A DNA stretch of 64,000 nucleotides from JAKBEU01 sp036172095 (GTDB taxonomy: Bacteria; Patescibacteriota; Microgenomatia; UBA1406; GWC2-37-13). The first letter of the stretch is position 1. Each line of letters starts with the position of its first letter. Location: assembly GCA_036172095.1 (NCBI GenBank), contig JAVHSH010000012.1, positions 1 to 64,000 of the forward strand, given 5' to 3'. The notes under the pieces were generated by a model. It saw only the letters and a program-made list of their open reading frames with translations, had not been told where the DNA came from and made no database searches. Positions 18,291 to 25,786 of this stretch are shown one piece after another. Both the position numbers and the translations under genes were made by a program.

Positions 18291-19382
18291 TCAGACGAGT
18301 TTGTGTACTTTTTTTCTGAAATCACGGAAGCTTTTATAATTCACTTCCCATGCGTTACCTTCAGGCAATGGGATCTTCCCATATCCAAATGGGACATCAA
18401 TTGCAAAACGTACCGTTGCTGCGACGCCCGATAATTTCGGTCTCAAACCACCCCATATTTTTATTGCTTTTTTTATTGGGACCGTAAAATGTTGCGCCCA
18501 GTAAACAGGATCATTTTGATACAGATAGTATGGGCGAATACCATTGACAGCCATCTTGACAAAGAGATCATGAAGCGTTTTCTCTGAATCATTCACACCT
18601 TTCAAAAAAACTGTTTGACTACATACTGTTGCCATCGCTATTTTACGGAAGTTATATAGTACGCTCAGCGTCTTTTCTGTGAGCTCATATGGATGGTTTA
18701 TGTGCACCATCAAATATGGATTCTTTATTTTTGCCAACAACTCATAATGCCATGGTTGGATAGAGATTGGATTGTGTACGGGTAACCTCGTACCGATGCG
18801 GATGATATCAAGATGTCCTTCTTTTTGCAGAGCAACCAATTCATCTATTATCTTTGTTAGATACGGTCGTGGCGTTGTTAATGGGTCCCCACCTGAAACG
18901 ATTATCTCATTTATTTCTTTATGCTGCTTCAAAAACGCGATTACCTTCCGTATCTCATCATCACTCAAATATGGATTTTGAGCTATCGCCGCTTTTGTAT
19001 GTGCTTTTACGTATGCCGGTATTCCCACTTCCCGACCTCTTGTACAAAATCGGCAGTAGGACGCACAAAAACGAGTCACGGTCCAAAGGACACGTCCATA
19101 ATGGAGAACATTCCCTTTTTTATCCAGTTTACCTTTGTATTTGTATACGACACCAGGAGCTACTTCATTATGGTCCTCAATGAGAGGGTCTTCAGATTTC
19201 AGTTTGTAGAATTTTTTCTCAAGTGCAGGTCGTGATATAAACTGTTTTCCAATTGGTCCATTTTCTCCTCCTGTTTCCTTGATCAGATTGACTAAATATA
19301 GGGAGACTACTTCGGGCAATCCTCCATGAGGAAGCATTACTTTTGTACCTCGAGGAGTCAGTTTTTTTTGGGTCGTATCCAT
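18291..19382 (-). CDS. kamA: Lysine 2,3-aminomutase (KamA-family radical SAM enzyme)
   Basis: The enzyme converts L-lysine to beta-lysine using SAM, an iron-sulfur cluster and PLP. It is 363 aa. The cluster motif is CASYCRFCTR, closer to KamA (CxxYCRxCTR) than to EpmB. Conserved points are 'IVSGGDPLTTP', 'RIGTRLPVHNP', 'HINHPYELT', the Asp in 'YQNDP' and the sequence D-V-P-F-G-Y-G-K, whose Asp and Lys match the substrate-binding Asp and PLP-binding Lys of KamA at the same spacing. It stands alone between short genes; an EpmA-like gene lies 10 kb away. Confidence 0.88.
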   Translation of the reverse strand: MDTTQKKLTPRGTKVMLPHGGLPEVVSLYLVNLIKETGGENGPIGKQFISRPALEKKFYKLKSEDPLIEDHNEVAPGVVYKYKGKLDKKGNVLHYGRVLWTVTRFCASYCRFCTRGREVGIPAYVKAHTKAAIAQNPYLSDDEIRKVIAFLKQHKEINEIIVSGGDPLTTPRPYLTKIIDELVALQKEGHLDIIRIGTRLPVHNPISIQPWHYELLAKIKNPYLMVHINHPYELTEKTLSVLYNFRKIAMATVCSQTVFLKGVNDSEKTLHDLFVKMAVNGIRPYYLYQNDPVYWAQHFTVPIKKAIKIWGGLRPKLSGVAATVRFAIDVPFGYGKIPLPEGNAWEVNYKSFRDFRKKVHKLV

Positions 19383-19464
19383 ATATATAGATAATTTATA
19401 TCTGTAATAAATTAATATCTTTTATGAGGAATTGTCAATGCCTATTTATAGGAACATTCGCGTT

Positions 19465-19794
19465 TCAACGACCCTTTAATTTATGTTTATTTCTTTTTGT
19501 ATTTTTTAAGCCCATATATATCATAAACAGGAATATGAGCTTCATGACATAATCGCCATTTGGATTGAATAGCATTTTTGTCAACGCGGTTTTTTGGCCA
19601 ACCAATACATGGACAACGGTCCCAAGCGGCACCGTCAACCAAAGCCATTGAGTTCTTGAAATTGAAATATGGAATTTTGATAGGAGCTTAGTAAGAAGGG
19701 GAGCTAAGAAATAAATGCCTATATAGGAAACGACTAAATCGAATATCGCAAGCCCACCGATTCTGAATTGTCTTAAGTACGTGATTGTATCCAT
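19465..19794 (-). CDS. Small membrane protein of unknown function
   Basis: About 109 aa with three predicted membrane segments ('IFDLVVSYIGIYFLAPLL', 'WLWLTVPLGTVVHVLVG' and 'YVMKLIFLFMIYMGL') and a very basic tail (KNTKRNKHKLKGR). The start at 19794 (MDTITY) is chosen because a TATACT box ends 5 nt before it; a longer in-frame start at 19815 overlaps that box. No family is recognised. Confidence 0.65.
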   Translation of the reverse strand: MDTITYLRQFRIGGLAIFDLVVSYIGIYFLAPLLTKLLSKFHISISRTQWLWLTVPLGTVVHVLVGQKTALTKMLFNPNGDYVMKLIFLFMIYMGLKNTKRNKHKLKGR

Positions 19795-19836
19795 ACAATA
19801 GTATAACGAAGTCATGCATCGGAGGGAAATGCAGAA

Positions 19837-20310
19837 TTAAATGATCAGTTCCTTAATTTTTTTTGCTGTATCTTTAAAATTTGTATAATGGACGGTTATA
19901 ATTCCCGCTTTATTTGCTGCATCAATATTTTCGATTTGATCGTCTATGAATAAAATTTCAAACGGTTTCCTTTTGAGTTTTTGTGCTATATGCAAATACG
20001 CTTCCGCTTTTTTTTTATTCAATCCCAACTCTCCCGCGGCATAGATGTGTTCAAAGATGGGATTGATTACTTCTCGGACTTCTAGTCTATTTTGAATCGT
20101 TCCCGTTGTAAAAATATTGACAGAGTACAGATGTCTCAAATCCTTGTATAGATTCAAAATATCATTATTGAATTCAAAGTAGTCAAAGAAAATATAGTTA
20201 CTATTCTTTTCCAATAATTCCTTATGAAGACCGTTTAGGGTGCCTGTATAGTTTTTATCTTTTGGATTGAAGATGACCCGCGAAAAATCAGAAAGGATTG
20301 TGGTTACCAT
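19837..20310 (-). CDS. HAD-like hydrolase, small
   Basis: This 157-aa protein has an HAD-type core: 'ILSDFSRVIF' in the motif I position (the second Asp of DxD is replaced by Ser), 'NIFTTGTIQ' as motif II and 'EILFIDDQIENIDAANKAGI' as motif IV. The missing second Asp means phosphatase activity is doubtful. It sits 12 bp after the GIY-YIG gene in the same direction. Confidence 0.7.
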   Translation of the reverse strand: MVTTILSDFSRVIFNPKDKNYTGTLNGLHKELLEKNSNYIFFDYFEFNNDILNLYKDLRHLYSVNIFTTGTIQNRLEVREVINPIFEHIYAAGELGLNKKKAEAYLHIAQKLKRKPFEILFIDDQIENIDAANKAGIITVHYTNFKDTAKKIKELII

Positions 20311-20322
20311 ATTACAGCTTCA

Positions 20323-20562
20323 TTATATAAAATTGTGTTTTTTCATAAACGCCCTGCCTGAACCTGATTTGAGATATTGCTCAAAAAGAAAAGCAGTATA
20401 TTTATTGGAAAATGCGAAATATGAAATGAGACTAACAGGAAGGAGGGGTTTGGTTGATGGTACATACCCTTTATTATGTCTTTCAATTCTTTCTTTAAGA
20501 TTATCGGTACAACCAGTATATGGTTTACCATTTATACATTTAAGAATGTATACATAATACAT
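20323..20562 (-). CDS. GIY-YIG nuclease domain protein (UPF0213-like)
   Basis: This 79-aa single-domain protein opens with YYVYILKC (the 'GIY' strand), then 'KPYTGCTDNLKERIERHNKG' (the 'YIG' strand and catalytic Arg) and a Glu in 'FEQYLKSGSGR'. Such small proteins are homologous to the catalytic domain of UvrC and homing endonucleases. It lies 190 bp downstream of tRNA-Ser(UGA), and a second GIY-YIG gene lies against the other tRNA-Ser in this window. Confidence 0.85.
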   Translation of the reverse strand: MYYVYILKCINGKPYTGCTDNLKERIERHNKGYVPSTKPLLPVSLISYFAFSNKYTAFLFEQYLKSGSGRAFMKKHNFI

Positions 20563-20710
20563 TTTCTGACTTTATTAAAATTCAGAATATGTGTCAACAG
20601 ATTATAAACTACAAAAGTAATAAGATAGAGTGAATGAGCAAGATAAATCTCTTCTTTATGGTTCATTTTTAAACGAACTTTCTCGGACTAATCTCTCCTT
20701 CGCGACCTAC

Positions 20711-20757
20711 TAAGCGGACTTTGTCCGCCGTAGCTCGCTTCGGCGAGCGAAGGCGGA
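20711..20757. repeat. Double hairpin downstream of tRNA-Ser(UGA)
   Basis: Two overlapping inverted repeats are visible: GCGGAC-TTT-GTCCGC, and TCCGCC...GGCGGA enclosing CTCGC-TTCG-GCGAG. The second touches the last bases of the tRNA gene. The core CCGTAGCT...AGCGAAGG recurs at 28210-28236, so it is a dispersed repeat. It may also act as transcript end or processing signal. Confidence 0.6.
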
Positions 20758-20840
20758 GAGGGCGAGATTCGAACTCGCGATAGGCTTGCACCTATACTAG
20801 TTTTCAAGACTAGCGCACTAGGCCACTATGCGACCCCTCC
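20754..20840 (-). tRNA. tRNA-Ser (anticodon UGA)
   Basis: The minus-strand cloverleaf has acceptor GGAGGGG/CCTCTCC, anticodon stem CTAGT/ACTAG with loop CTTGAAA (anticodon TGA), a long variable arm as expected for serine, and T-loop TTCGAAT. The discriminator is G and CCA is not encoded. Confidence 0.93.
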
Positions 20841-20845
20841 AATTT

Positions 20846-21267
20846 AGCTATTAGCTATTAGCCAATAGCTATTAGATAACTAATCAATTTTTCAATTTAC
20901 TTATCAATCCATGTAACAATTTTGATACTTCATCCGTTCGCTCAATCGACCTTTCAATGTTCACTTTATGTAAGTGATTAGCTATCTTGAGTATAGCAAC
21001 TACTTCAAAAAGCGATTTCTTTGAAATGTTCAAAAATCGTTTGAACTCCTTATCATTTTCTGCTCCACTTCCTTCTGTAATGTTTAAACATATTGACAAA
21101 GCAGATCTTCTGAGCTGATCAATAATATTCCTTTCTTCACTTATTGGAAGATTCCGACATACATCGTATATTGTATCAAGCAAAATAACTGATTTTTGCC
21201 AGACAACCAACTTTTCAAACTTGTACATATTCTAAAACTAAAAGCTAACAGCCATTAGCTAATAGCT
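20846..21267. mobile_element. IVS-like element: four-helix-bundle gene inside inverted repeats
   Basis: Imperfect inverted arms of about 30 bp (20846-20875 and 21238-21267) match at 24 of 30 positions by eye, with a perfect core AGCTATTAGCTA. They enclose one four-helix-bundle gene. The arms begin 5 nt from the tRNA-Ser 5' end and 5 nt from the tRNA-Cys 3' end. In RNA this would fold as a long stem with the gene in the loop, as in intervening sequences of bacterial 23S rRNA, which carry the same protein family. Confidence 0.65.
20884..21228 (-). CDS. Four-helix-bundle protein (23S rRNA IVS protein family)
   Basis: This 114-aa protein shows the family signature 'FEKLVVWQKSV', 'IIDQLRRSALSICLNITEGSG', 'EFKRFLNISKKSLFEV' and a closing Leu-rich helix. 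Relatives (S23, TIGR02436) are encoded within 23S rRNA intervening sequences or as free genes; the fold is a homopentamer-forming helix bundle and the function is unknown. Here it lies between tRNA-Cys and tRNA-Ser in the same orientation and between inverted repeats. Confidence 0.9.
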   Translation of the reverse strand: MYKFEKLVVWQKSVILLDTIYDVCRNLPISEERNIIDQLRRSALSICLNITEGSGAENDKEFKRFLNISKKSLFEVVAILKIANHLHKVNIERSIERTDEVSKLLHGLISKLKN

Positions 21268-21272
21268 TTCTG

Positions 21273-21345
21273 AGGCGCGTGCCAGAATCGGACTGGCGCA
21301 ATAGAAGTTTTGCAGACTCCCGCGTTTCCACTTCGCCAACGCGCC
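21273..21345 (-). tRNA. tRNA-Cys (anticodon GCA)
   Basis: The minus-strand cloverleaf has acceptor GGCGCGT/ACGCGCC, anticodon loop CTGCAAA (anticodon GCA) and T-arm with loop TCCGATT. The discriminator is U and CCA is not encoded. It is upstream of the IVS-like element and tRNA-Ser in transcription order. Confidence 0.9.
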
Positions 21346-21427
21346 TGATGTTCAGATGTATATTTTACTTCACCTGGGGATAAATTCCAAATGGGAAAGT
21401 TGAAAAAAGGTTGCTATACGGTATACT

Positions 21428-22270
21428 ATGTTCGAAATGAGAGCAAAAGAAATGAATACCAATTATCTGTCTATTGGTGGGTTTCTTTTACGCATCGACT
21501 TCATTAAACACACAGATCCTGAAATAATAGGTATAAATAACATAAAGGACCAAATTAAGCTCCTCTTTAGCTCTTTTATTGTAGCACCAAAGGAAAACAA
21601 GATCGATTTCAAAATTGAACTAGTTCCTCAAAATGTTGTCTATGAACAGCCGAATAAACGAGACGCTTACTTGTATTTTTTTAAGGAAAGAGGCCTATCG
21701 ATAACCTCATTTGCGCATATCAGTATCGGTCAGTTTGTTTTCTTGGTTTTATATGCCATTCAGAAGCTATTGATTAAGAATGGCGGCTTCTTTTTTCATG
21801 GCTCGGCGATTTCCAACAATGGTGAAGCGATGATATTCACCGGCAGACCGGGAGCTGGTAAATCGACAGCTTCACTTCTTCTTGGCAAAACATACCCAAT
21901 ACTTGCTGATGATTCTATGATAATCCGCAAACAAGACAACCAATTCTATCTTTATCAAGTTCCTGCGATTGAAAAAAATAAGAAAATATCAAGAAGCCCA
22001 AATAAATACAAAATCTCTAAAATCTTTTTTTTGAAAAAATCCCTCATAGGCTCTACTTCGATACTTTCAGGAAGCAGCAAACTGTACTTGGATTTTTTTA
22101 AGGAGGTCTGGTCTCAGCAACAGGATCTAGTTTCCCAAAAAAAAATAATAATAGACACTGTTAACATATTGGTAAAACAAGAATCAATCATTCTTCTTAA
22201 ATTCCCCAAAAAGGCAACCGTCCTTAATAAGCTGGTGAATCAACATGCACAAGCAGGTCCAAGACAGTAA
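21428..22270 (+). CDS. HPr kinase/phosphorylase-like P-loop protein
   Basis: This 280-aa protein has a Walker A 'FTGRPGAGKSTAS' at about residue 140 and 'ILADDSMII' after it, the arrangement of HprK C-terminal domains where the Asp follows the P-loop. The region before the P-loop ('GGFFFHGSAISNNGEAMIF') is also typical of HprK-related kinases, many of which sit in peptide-modification clusters. The true HPr-Ser kinase signature downstream is not evident, so the substrate is unknown. A TATACT box directly abuts the first ATG, so translation may begin at Met4 (21437) or a later ATG. Confidence 0.75.
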   Translation: MFEMRAKEMNTNYLSIGGFLLRIDFIKHTDPEIIGINNIKDQIKLLFSSFIVAPKENKIDFKIELVPQNVVYEQPNKRDAYLYFFKERGLSITSFAHISIGQFVFLVLYAIQKLLIKNGGFFFHGSAISNNGEAMIFTGRPGAGKSTASLLLGKTYPILADDSMIIRKQDNQFYLYQVPAIEKNKKISRSPNKYKISKIFFLKKSLIGSTSILSGSSKLYLDFFKEVWSQQQDLVSQKKIIIDTVNILVKQESIILLKFPKKATVLNKLVNQHAQAGPRQ

Positions 22271-22429
22271 CATTGCGGTTGGCTATGATAGGGACCAGGG
22301 AGGCAATCTGAACACTGGACTGGCGCAGAAGCAAGAAAATCCCACTTCGAATTATTTGACAGAAACAGCGTATTGAATGAAATTTTTTTTGCCATAATCC
22401 GAGGAGTCAGATAGGTAAATTTTTTCATG

Positions 22430-22960
22430 TTATTTTGTGACGATGTCCATCGTCTCAGATTTACCCCCATTAATAATGTCGGTTTTCCAAATAATTTCAA
22501 CTTTCTGGTTTACTTTAAGCTCTTTTGTCGACATTTTCCTTGAGATGTCTTTTACTGCATAAATATGAATTGAGTCGGTATTTTCAGGTATCATGAGGCT
22601 CGTTATCTTTTTTCCCTTTTCATCAGAGATATCAATTGAAACTGTGCCATCTTCGTTTTTCAGAGCCGATATAACCCCTTCTTGCTTTAGTTCAACTATT
22701 AATTGCTGAGAAGGATTTGTTCCATAATGGTTAATATACTTGAATCCAGCAGCTTCTGTGAGCATCTCAAACACCTTTGTGGCATCACTAGAAAATCGCC
22801 CATTAAATGGATCCTTTGACACAAAAGACGCTAGGGCTTGAGTGCATTTTGTTGATATCTTTTTTTCTGAAAGTTGATTGAGAATATATAACTCGCCAGC
22901 TACGACAACAATCAGAGCTACTATAAACCCAAAAAATATCGCAGATTTGTGTTGTGACAT
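22430..22960 (-). CDS. Membrane-anchored protein of unknown function
   Basis: About 176 aa. An N-terminal membrane segment (SAIFFGFIVALIVVVAGELYIL) is followed by an extracytoplasmic beta-rich domain ending 'VEIIWKTDIINGGKSETMDIVTK'. The start at 22960 (MSQHKS) is preferred because a TATACT box (22968-22973 on the reverse strand) ends 7 nt before it. No family is recognised. The roughly 160 bp between it and the convergent HPr-kinase-like gene hold no gene I can support. Confidence 0.65.
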   Translation of the reverse strand: MSQHKSAIFFGFIVALIVVVAGELYILNQLSEKKISTKCTQALASFVSKDPFNGRFSSDATKVFEMLTEAAGFKYINHYGTNPSQQLIVELKQEGVISALKNEDGTVSIDISDEKGKKITSLMIPENTDSIHIYAVKDISRKMSTKELKVNQKVEIIWKTDIINGGKSETMDIVTK

Positions 22961-23044
22961 ATATATTAGTATACCTATTATCATAAAGTAATCCAATAAT
23001 CTGTAAAAATACTATCTCATATCCGGATTTTGTATACTTACTCT

Positions 23045-23668
23045 ATGCCACAAAAAATATCTGACTCATTCGTGAAGCCAAATGATTCCGTTTTGATGCA
23101 AATCGCAACGGAGATACCAAGAGAACAAATTCTAACTGTTGATACAAAAAAAACGGTGGAAGCGCTACTTCATGTCGCACTTGGAGAACAGATGGACCAA
23201 ACAAAACCCATCCTTGTCGGTCTTGCTGCCCCACAGGTAGGTATCTCGAAGAGAGTTATTCTTGTCGATGTCAAAGCTGATGGGAAAGGAGTGAAGGGGG
23301 ATTTGCGTGTTTACATAAATCCTGTTATCATTTCTTTTTCAAAAGAGAATAATGAGTGGTATGAGGGATGTTTTTCAACAGGTGGTGTCTGCGGAATCGT
23401 GTCCAGACCAACATCGGTCACTGTTCAAGCATATACGGTTGAAGGGAAACTGATTGTTGAAATCTATCACGGGTATACCGCACGTATTTTCCAGCATGAA
23501 ATAGATCATTTGAACGGGAGGGAATTTGTGAGTCATATCTCTGATGATTCAAAATTGCATTGGGTAGAAGACGAAGAGTTCGTAGAATATAGAAATAATG
23601 GGAAGTGGCGTACATGGACAAAATTATGTCCAAGGGATCGTTGGTTACAAATAAAAGGAACAAAGTAA
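23045..23668 (+). CDS. def: Peptide deformylase
   Basis: This metalloenzyme removes the N-formyl group from nascent proteins. The three family motifs are present: GLAAPQVG, EGCFSTGG (usual form EGCLS, carrying the metal Cys) and FQHEIDHLNG (HExxH with two metal His and the catalytic Glu). Start 23045 (MPQKIS) is chosen because a TATACT box (23033-23038) ends 6 nt before it; a TTG 15 nt upstream would lie inside that box. The next gene, a SET-domain protein, begins 2 nt after the stop. Confidence 0.93.
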   Translation: MPQKISDSFVKPNDSVLMQIATEIPREQILTVDTKKTVEALLHVALGEQMDQTKPILVGLAAPQVGISKRVILVDVKADGKGVKGDLRVYINPVIISFSKENNEWYEGCFSTGGVCGIVSRPTSVTVQAYTVEGKLIVEIYHGYTARIFQHEIDHLNGREFVSHISDDSKLHWVEDEEFVEYRNNGKWRTWTKLCPRDRWLQIKGTK

Positions 23669-23670
23669 AT

Positions 23671-24063
23671 ATGGATATACCTGTGTATATTAGTACATCT
23701 GAAAAACTGAATGGTATTCGCTGTGTTAAAGCTACACGCGATATCAAAGAAGGAGAGCTCATTGAATCGTGTCCGATCATAATGATCCCATTTGGAGAGC
23801 TTGAACACTTTGATAAGACAGTCCTAACCTATTACAACTATGACTGGGATGAAAAGAATGATGCTATCGTTCTTGGATATTGCGGACTGACGAATCATTC
23901 ACCATCAGCGAATGCACGATATGACTGTAATCTAAAAACAAAATGTATGGACTATTATGCTGTTAAAGATATAAAGAAGGATGAGGAAGTATTCATAAAC
24001 TACAATGGGAAACCGAATGACGAATCATCCATTGAGACATACTACACAAACTATAAGTATTAG
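23671..24063 (+). CDS. SET-domain protein (putative lysine methyltransferase)
   Basis: About 130 aa, made almost only of a SET domain: 'GIRCVKATRDIKEGELIESCPII' at the start, the core 'YCGLTNHSPSANARY' (the NHS motif that binds SAM), and 'DEEVFINYNG' (DEE..NY). SET proteins transfer a methyl group from SAM to lysine. The ATG at 23671 follows the def stop by 2 nt, which points to co-translation. The target is unknown; ribosomal or nascent proteins are a guess from the neighbour only. Confidence 0.8.
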   Translation: MDIPVYISTSEKLNGIRCVKATRDIKEGELIESCPIIMIPFGELEHFDKTVLTYYNYDWDEKNDAIVLGYCGLTNHSPSANARYDCNLKTKCMDYYAVKDIKKDEEVFINYNGKPNDESSIETYYTNYKY

Positions 24064-24065
24064 GT

Positions 24066-24722
24066 TTAATCAAAATTGTTCCTGATTACCGGCACGATAG
24101 GATGTCCAAATCTACCAAGTTCTGCTAGTAATTTATATTTTTGATTTGTGCCGATATCATTCCCGATATATTCCACTGGAATAGGGGATACCGGTATTTT
24201 TTGAGTCACATCTTGACTGAAACATAATGTATCCTTTCCTATTGGTTCTATTTTCCAATCGACTAATGGTGGGGCGGAATATATAAAAGTTTGGTAACGA
24301 GTGCTTCTTTCCCTTCGGGGAGGCTCCACTTTCTTCATTTTGTTATCATCAGCGTAATAATATCCACCCTTTTCAACCATGGCTCTCATTGCCCGTGCTT
24401 TGGCAAGAGCAATTTCAAATGCGATACGTCCAGATGTCAATAATTTTATCCCTATCGGCTTTGATTGGTCTTCAAGAAAAGCGGTGAGCTTAGCCATACC
24501 GATATCACTCTTCATGATACGGAATGCATCATTTTGTAAACCATCCAAAATACCCATGATTTCGTTTGGTGCAAAAGCACAGAGGTGCCCCTCAATACCG
24601 GAACCGGCAGTTGCAAAATTAGGATTACTTTTTCTTCCAACAGTCCATCTTGAAAAGGGAGTTATTATACTTTTATCTTCGATTGCAGGAATAATCAAAT
24701 CTTCAAGTAATGGGACATACAT
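24066..24722 (-). CDS. Protein of unknown function, N terminus uncertain
   Basis: The frame gives 218 aa from the first ATG with no family I recognise; it contains 'GSGIEGHLCAFAPNEIMGIL' and a Pro-rich C-terminal part. The frame stays open for 32 codons upstream of that ATG (to about 24818), and that stretch reads like protein ('TEVSRRLENQ', 'YHWLQFDS') but has no ATG, GTG or TTG. An ATG one base out of frame sits just before it, so a frameshift at the start codon or a lost N terminus is likely. Confidence 0.55.
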   Translation of the reverse strand: MYVPLLEDLIIPAIEDKSIITPFSRWTVGRKSNPNFATAGSGIEGHLCAFAPNEIMGILDGLQNDAFRIMKSDIGMAKLTAFLEDQSKPIGIKLLTSGRIAFEIALAKARAMRAMVEKGGYYYADDNKMKKVEPPRRERSTRYQTFIYSAPPLVDWKIEPIGKDTLCFSQDVTQKIPVSPIPVEYIGNDIGTNQKYKLLAELGRFGHPIVPVIRNNFD

Positions 24723-24868
24723 ACTGAAGGGAGCTCCTTTTGTAGAATCAAACTGTAACCAGTGATATGATGATTGATTTTCAAGTCTTCGTGATACTTC
24801 CGTTACCCCATATGAGCCTCATTCTAGAATAAGGAGTGAAAAGGGGCAATACATCACAGAGCTGCATC

Positions 24869-25420
24869 TTATTTTTTTCTTTCTGCATCGATGAGCTGAC
24901 GAAGATATACAGATTTCGGCAGTTTTTTCTTTTTTGAAATATCATCAAGAAACTTGCTCATTCCAGTCGTGATAAAAAAAGTAAAGCGGTGTTCACTTGT
25001 TCCCTTGACATAGTTCAGGAAGTCCTCGATTATCCCAGCGACATTATTCACTCCGTACTGTTCGCAAATCAACTTCTCATCATTATATCCTGAGAGGAGA
25101 GTCGGGGCCTCATTCGTATAGAGGACAAGCACCGGTTTGTTCAAATTAAGAGCAAGGGAAATTTCAAATCCGACACTGATTGAAGGAAATGAAGTCTCAA
25201 CTATCATACACTGCGAATCCATTATCCATTTTTTCAGCTTTTTATGAAACTGTTCCCGTTTTTGTTCGCTTTGGAGGTTTATATTTTTTTCTGATTCGCT
25301 ATTGATGATGTGGTCTGAAGTTATCGTATGTCCGGATTTTCTTACAACATCGATGATGTACTGATAATTTTCCAAGTATTTCTTTTTTCCGACTATCGAT
25401 GCGGTGAAATAGACGTTCAT
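24869..25420 (-). CDS. Nucleoside 2-deoxyribosyltransferase-like protein with ribbon-helix-helix-like tail
   Basis: This 183-aa protein opens 'VYFTASIVGKKKYLENYQYIIDVVRKSGHTI', has 'MDSQCMIVETSFPSISVGFEISLALNLNKPVLVLY' in the middle, and so follows the Rossmann-like pattern of nucleoside 2-deoxyribosyltransferases and related base-exchange enzymes, including a Glu after the 'SVG' turn. The C-terminal 30 residues ('SKFLDDISKKKKLPKSVYLRQLIDAE') resemble a DNA-binding ribbon-helix-helix. Related proteins occur next to phage-defence genes, but here the neighbours are not telling. Confidence 0.55.
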   Translation of the reverse strand: MNVYFTASIVGKKKYLENYQYIIDVVRKSGHTITSDHIINSESEKNINLQSEQKREQFHKKLKKWIMDSQCMIVETSFPSISVGFEISLALNLNKPVLVLYTNEAPTLLSGYNDEKLICEQYGVNNVAGIIEDFLNYVKGTSEHRFTFFITTGMSKFLDDISKKKKLPKSVYLRQLIDAERKK

Positions 25421-25578
25421 AGCTGTATAAACAGTATACCATTTGCATTTGCATAAAAATATATTATTATTAATGTATGAGATTGCTTATTCTATCTTCC
25501 TGCTGTTGCTGTACGTGCTAAGGAGATTTTTTCTCTAGATAACCTTCATCACTTTATAAATAAATTCCAGAAAATAAA

Positions 25579-25740
25579 ATGAAAAATACAGAACTAAAAT
25601 CAAATCCAGCAGAACGATATATCCTTTCCCCATCAGTCCAAAAATACATATCGCAAATGAACAATGGTTTCTCATCCATAACCAGCGGCTTAAATAAACT
25701 TCGCTCCACACTGGCGACTGATATCGACTGTCTTTGTTGA
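25579..25740 (+). CDS. Possible 53-aa leader peptide ending Cys-Leu-Cys
   Basis: The 366-bp gap before the cysteine-synthesis gene holds an ATG frame of 53 codons ending GAC TGT CTT TGT TGA. It stops 46 nt before the next start. No family is recognised and no good ribosome site is seen. Two cysteine codons just before the stop, upstream of cysteine genes, are what a cysteine-responsive leader peptide would show. I see no clear terminator hairpin after it. Nothing else is evident in this gap. Confidence 0.3.
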   Translation: MKNTELKSNPAERYILSPSVQKYISQMNNGFSSITSGLNKLRSTLATDIDCLC

Positions 25741-25786
25741 CTCTCTATCACGACTCCATGGATGGACCTATACAGCACAGCAGGAA

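Noticed and set aside
20846..20880. Short AGCTATTAGC-type repeats that could suggest a CRISPR array.
   Set aside because: The units are too short, have no spacers, and pair with an inverted arm 390 bp away; no cas gene is present.
22271..22429. A tRNA-like fragment in the gap after the HPr-kinase-like gene.
   Set aside because: Short pieces resemble a T-arm, but no acceptor stem or anticodon loop can be built.
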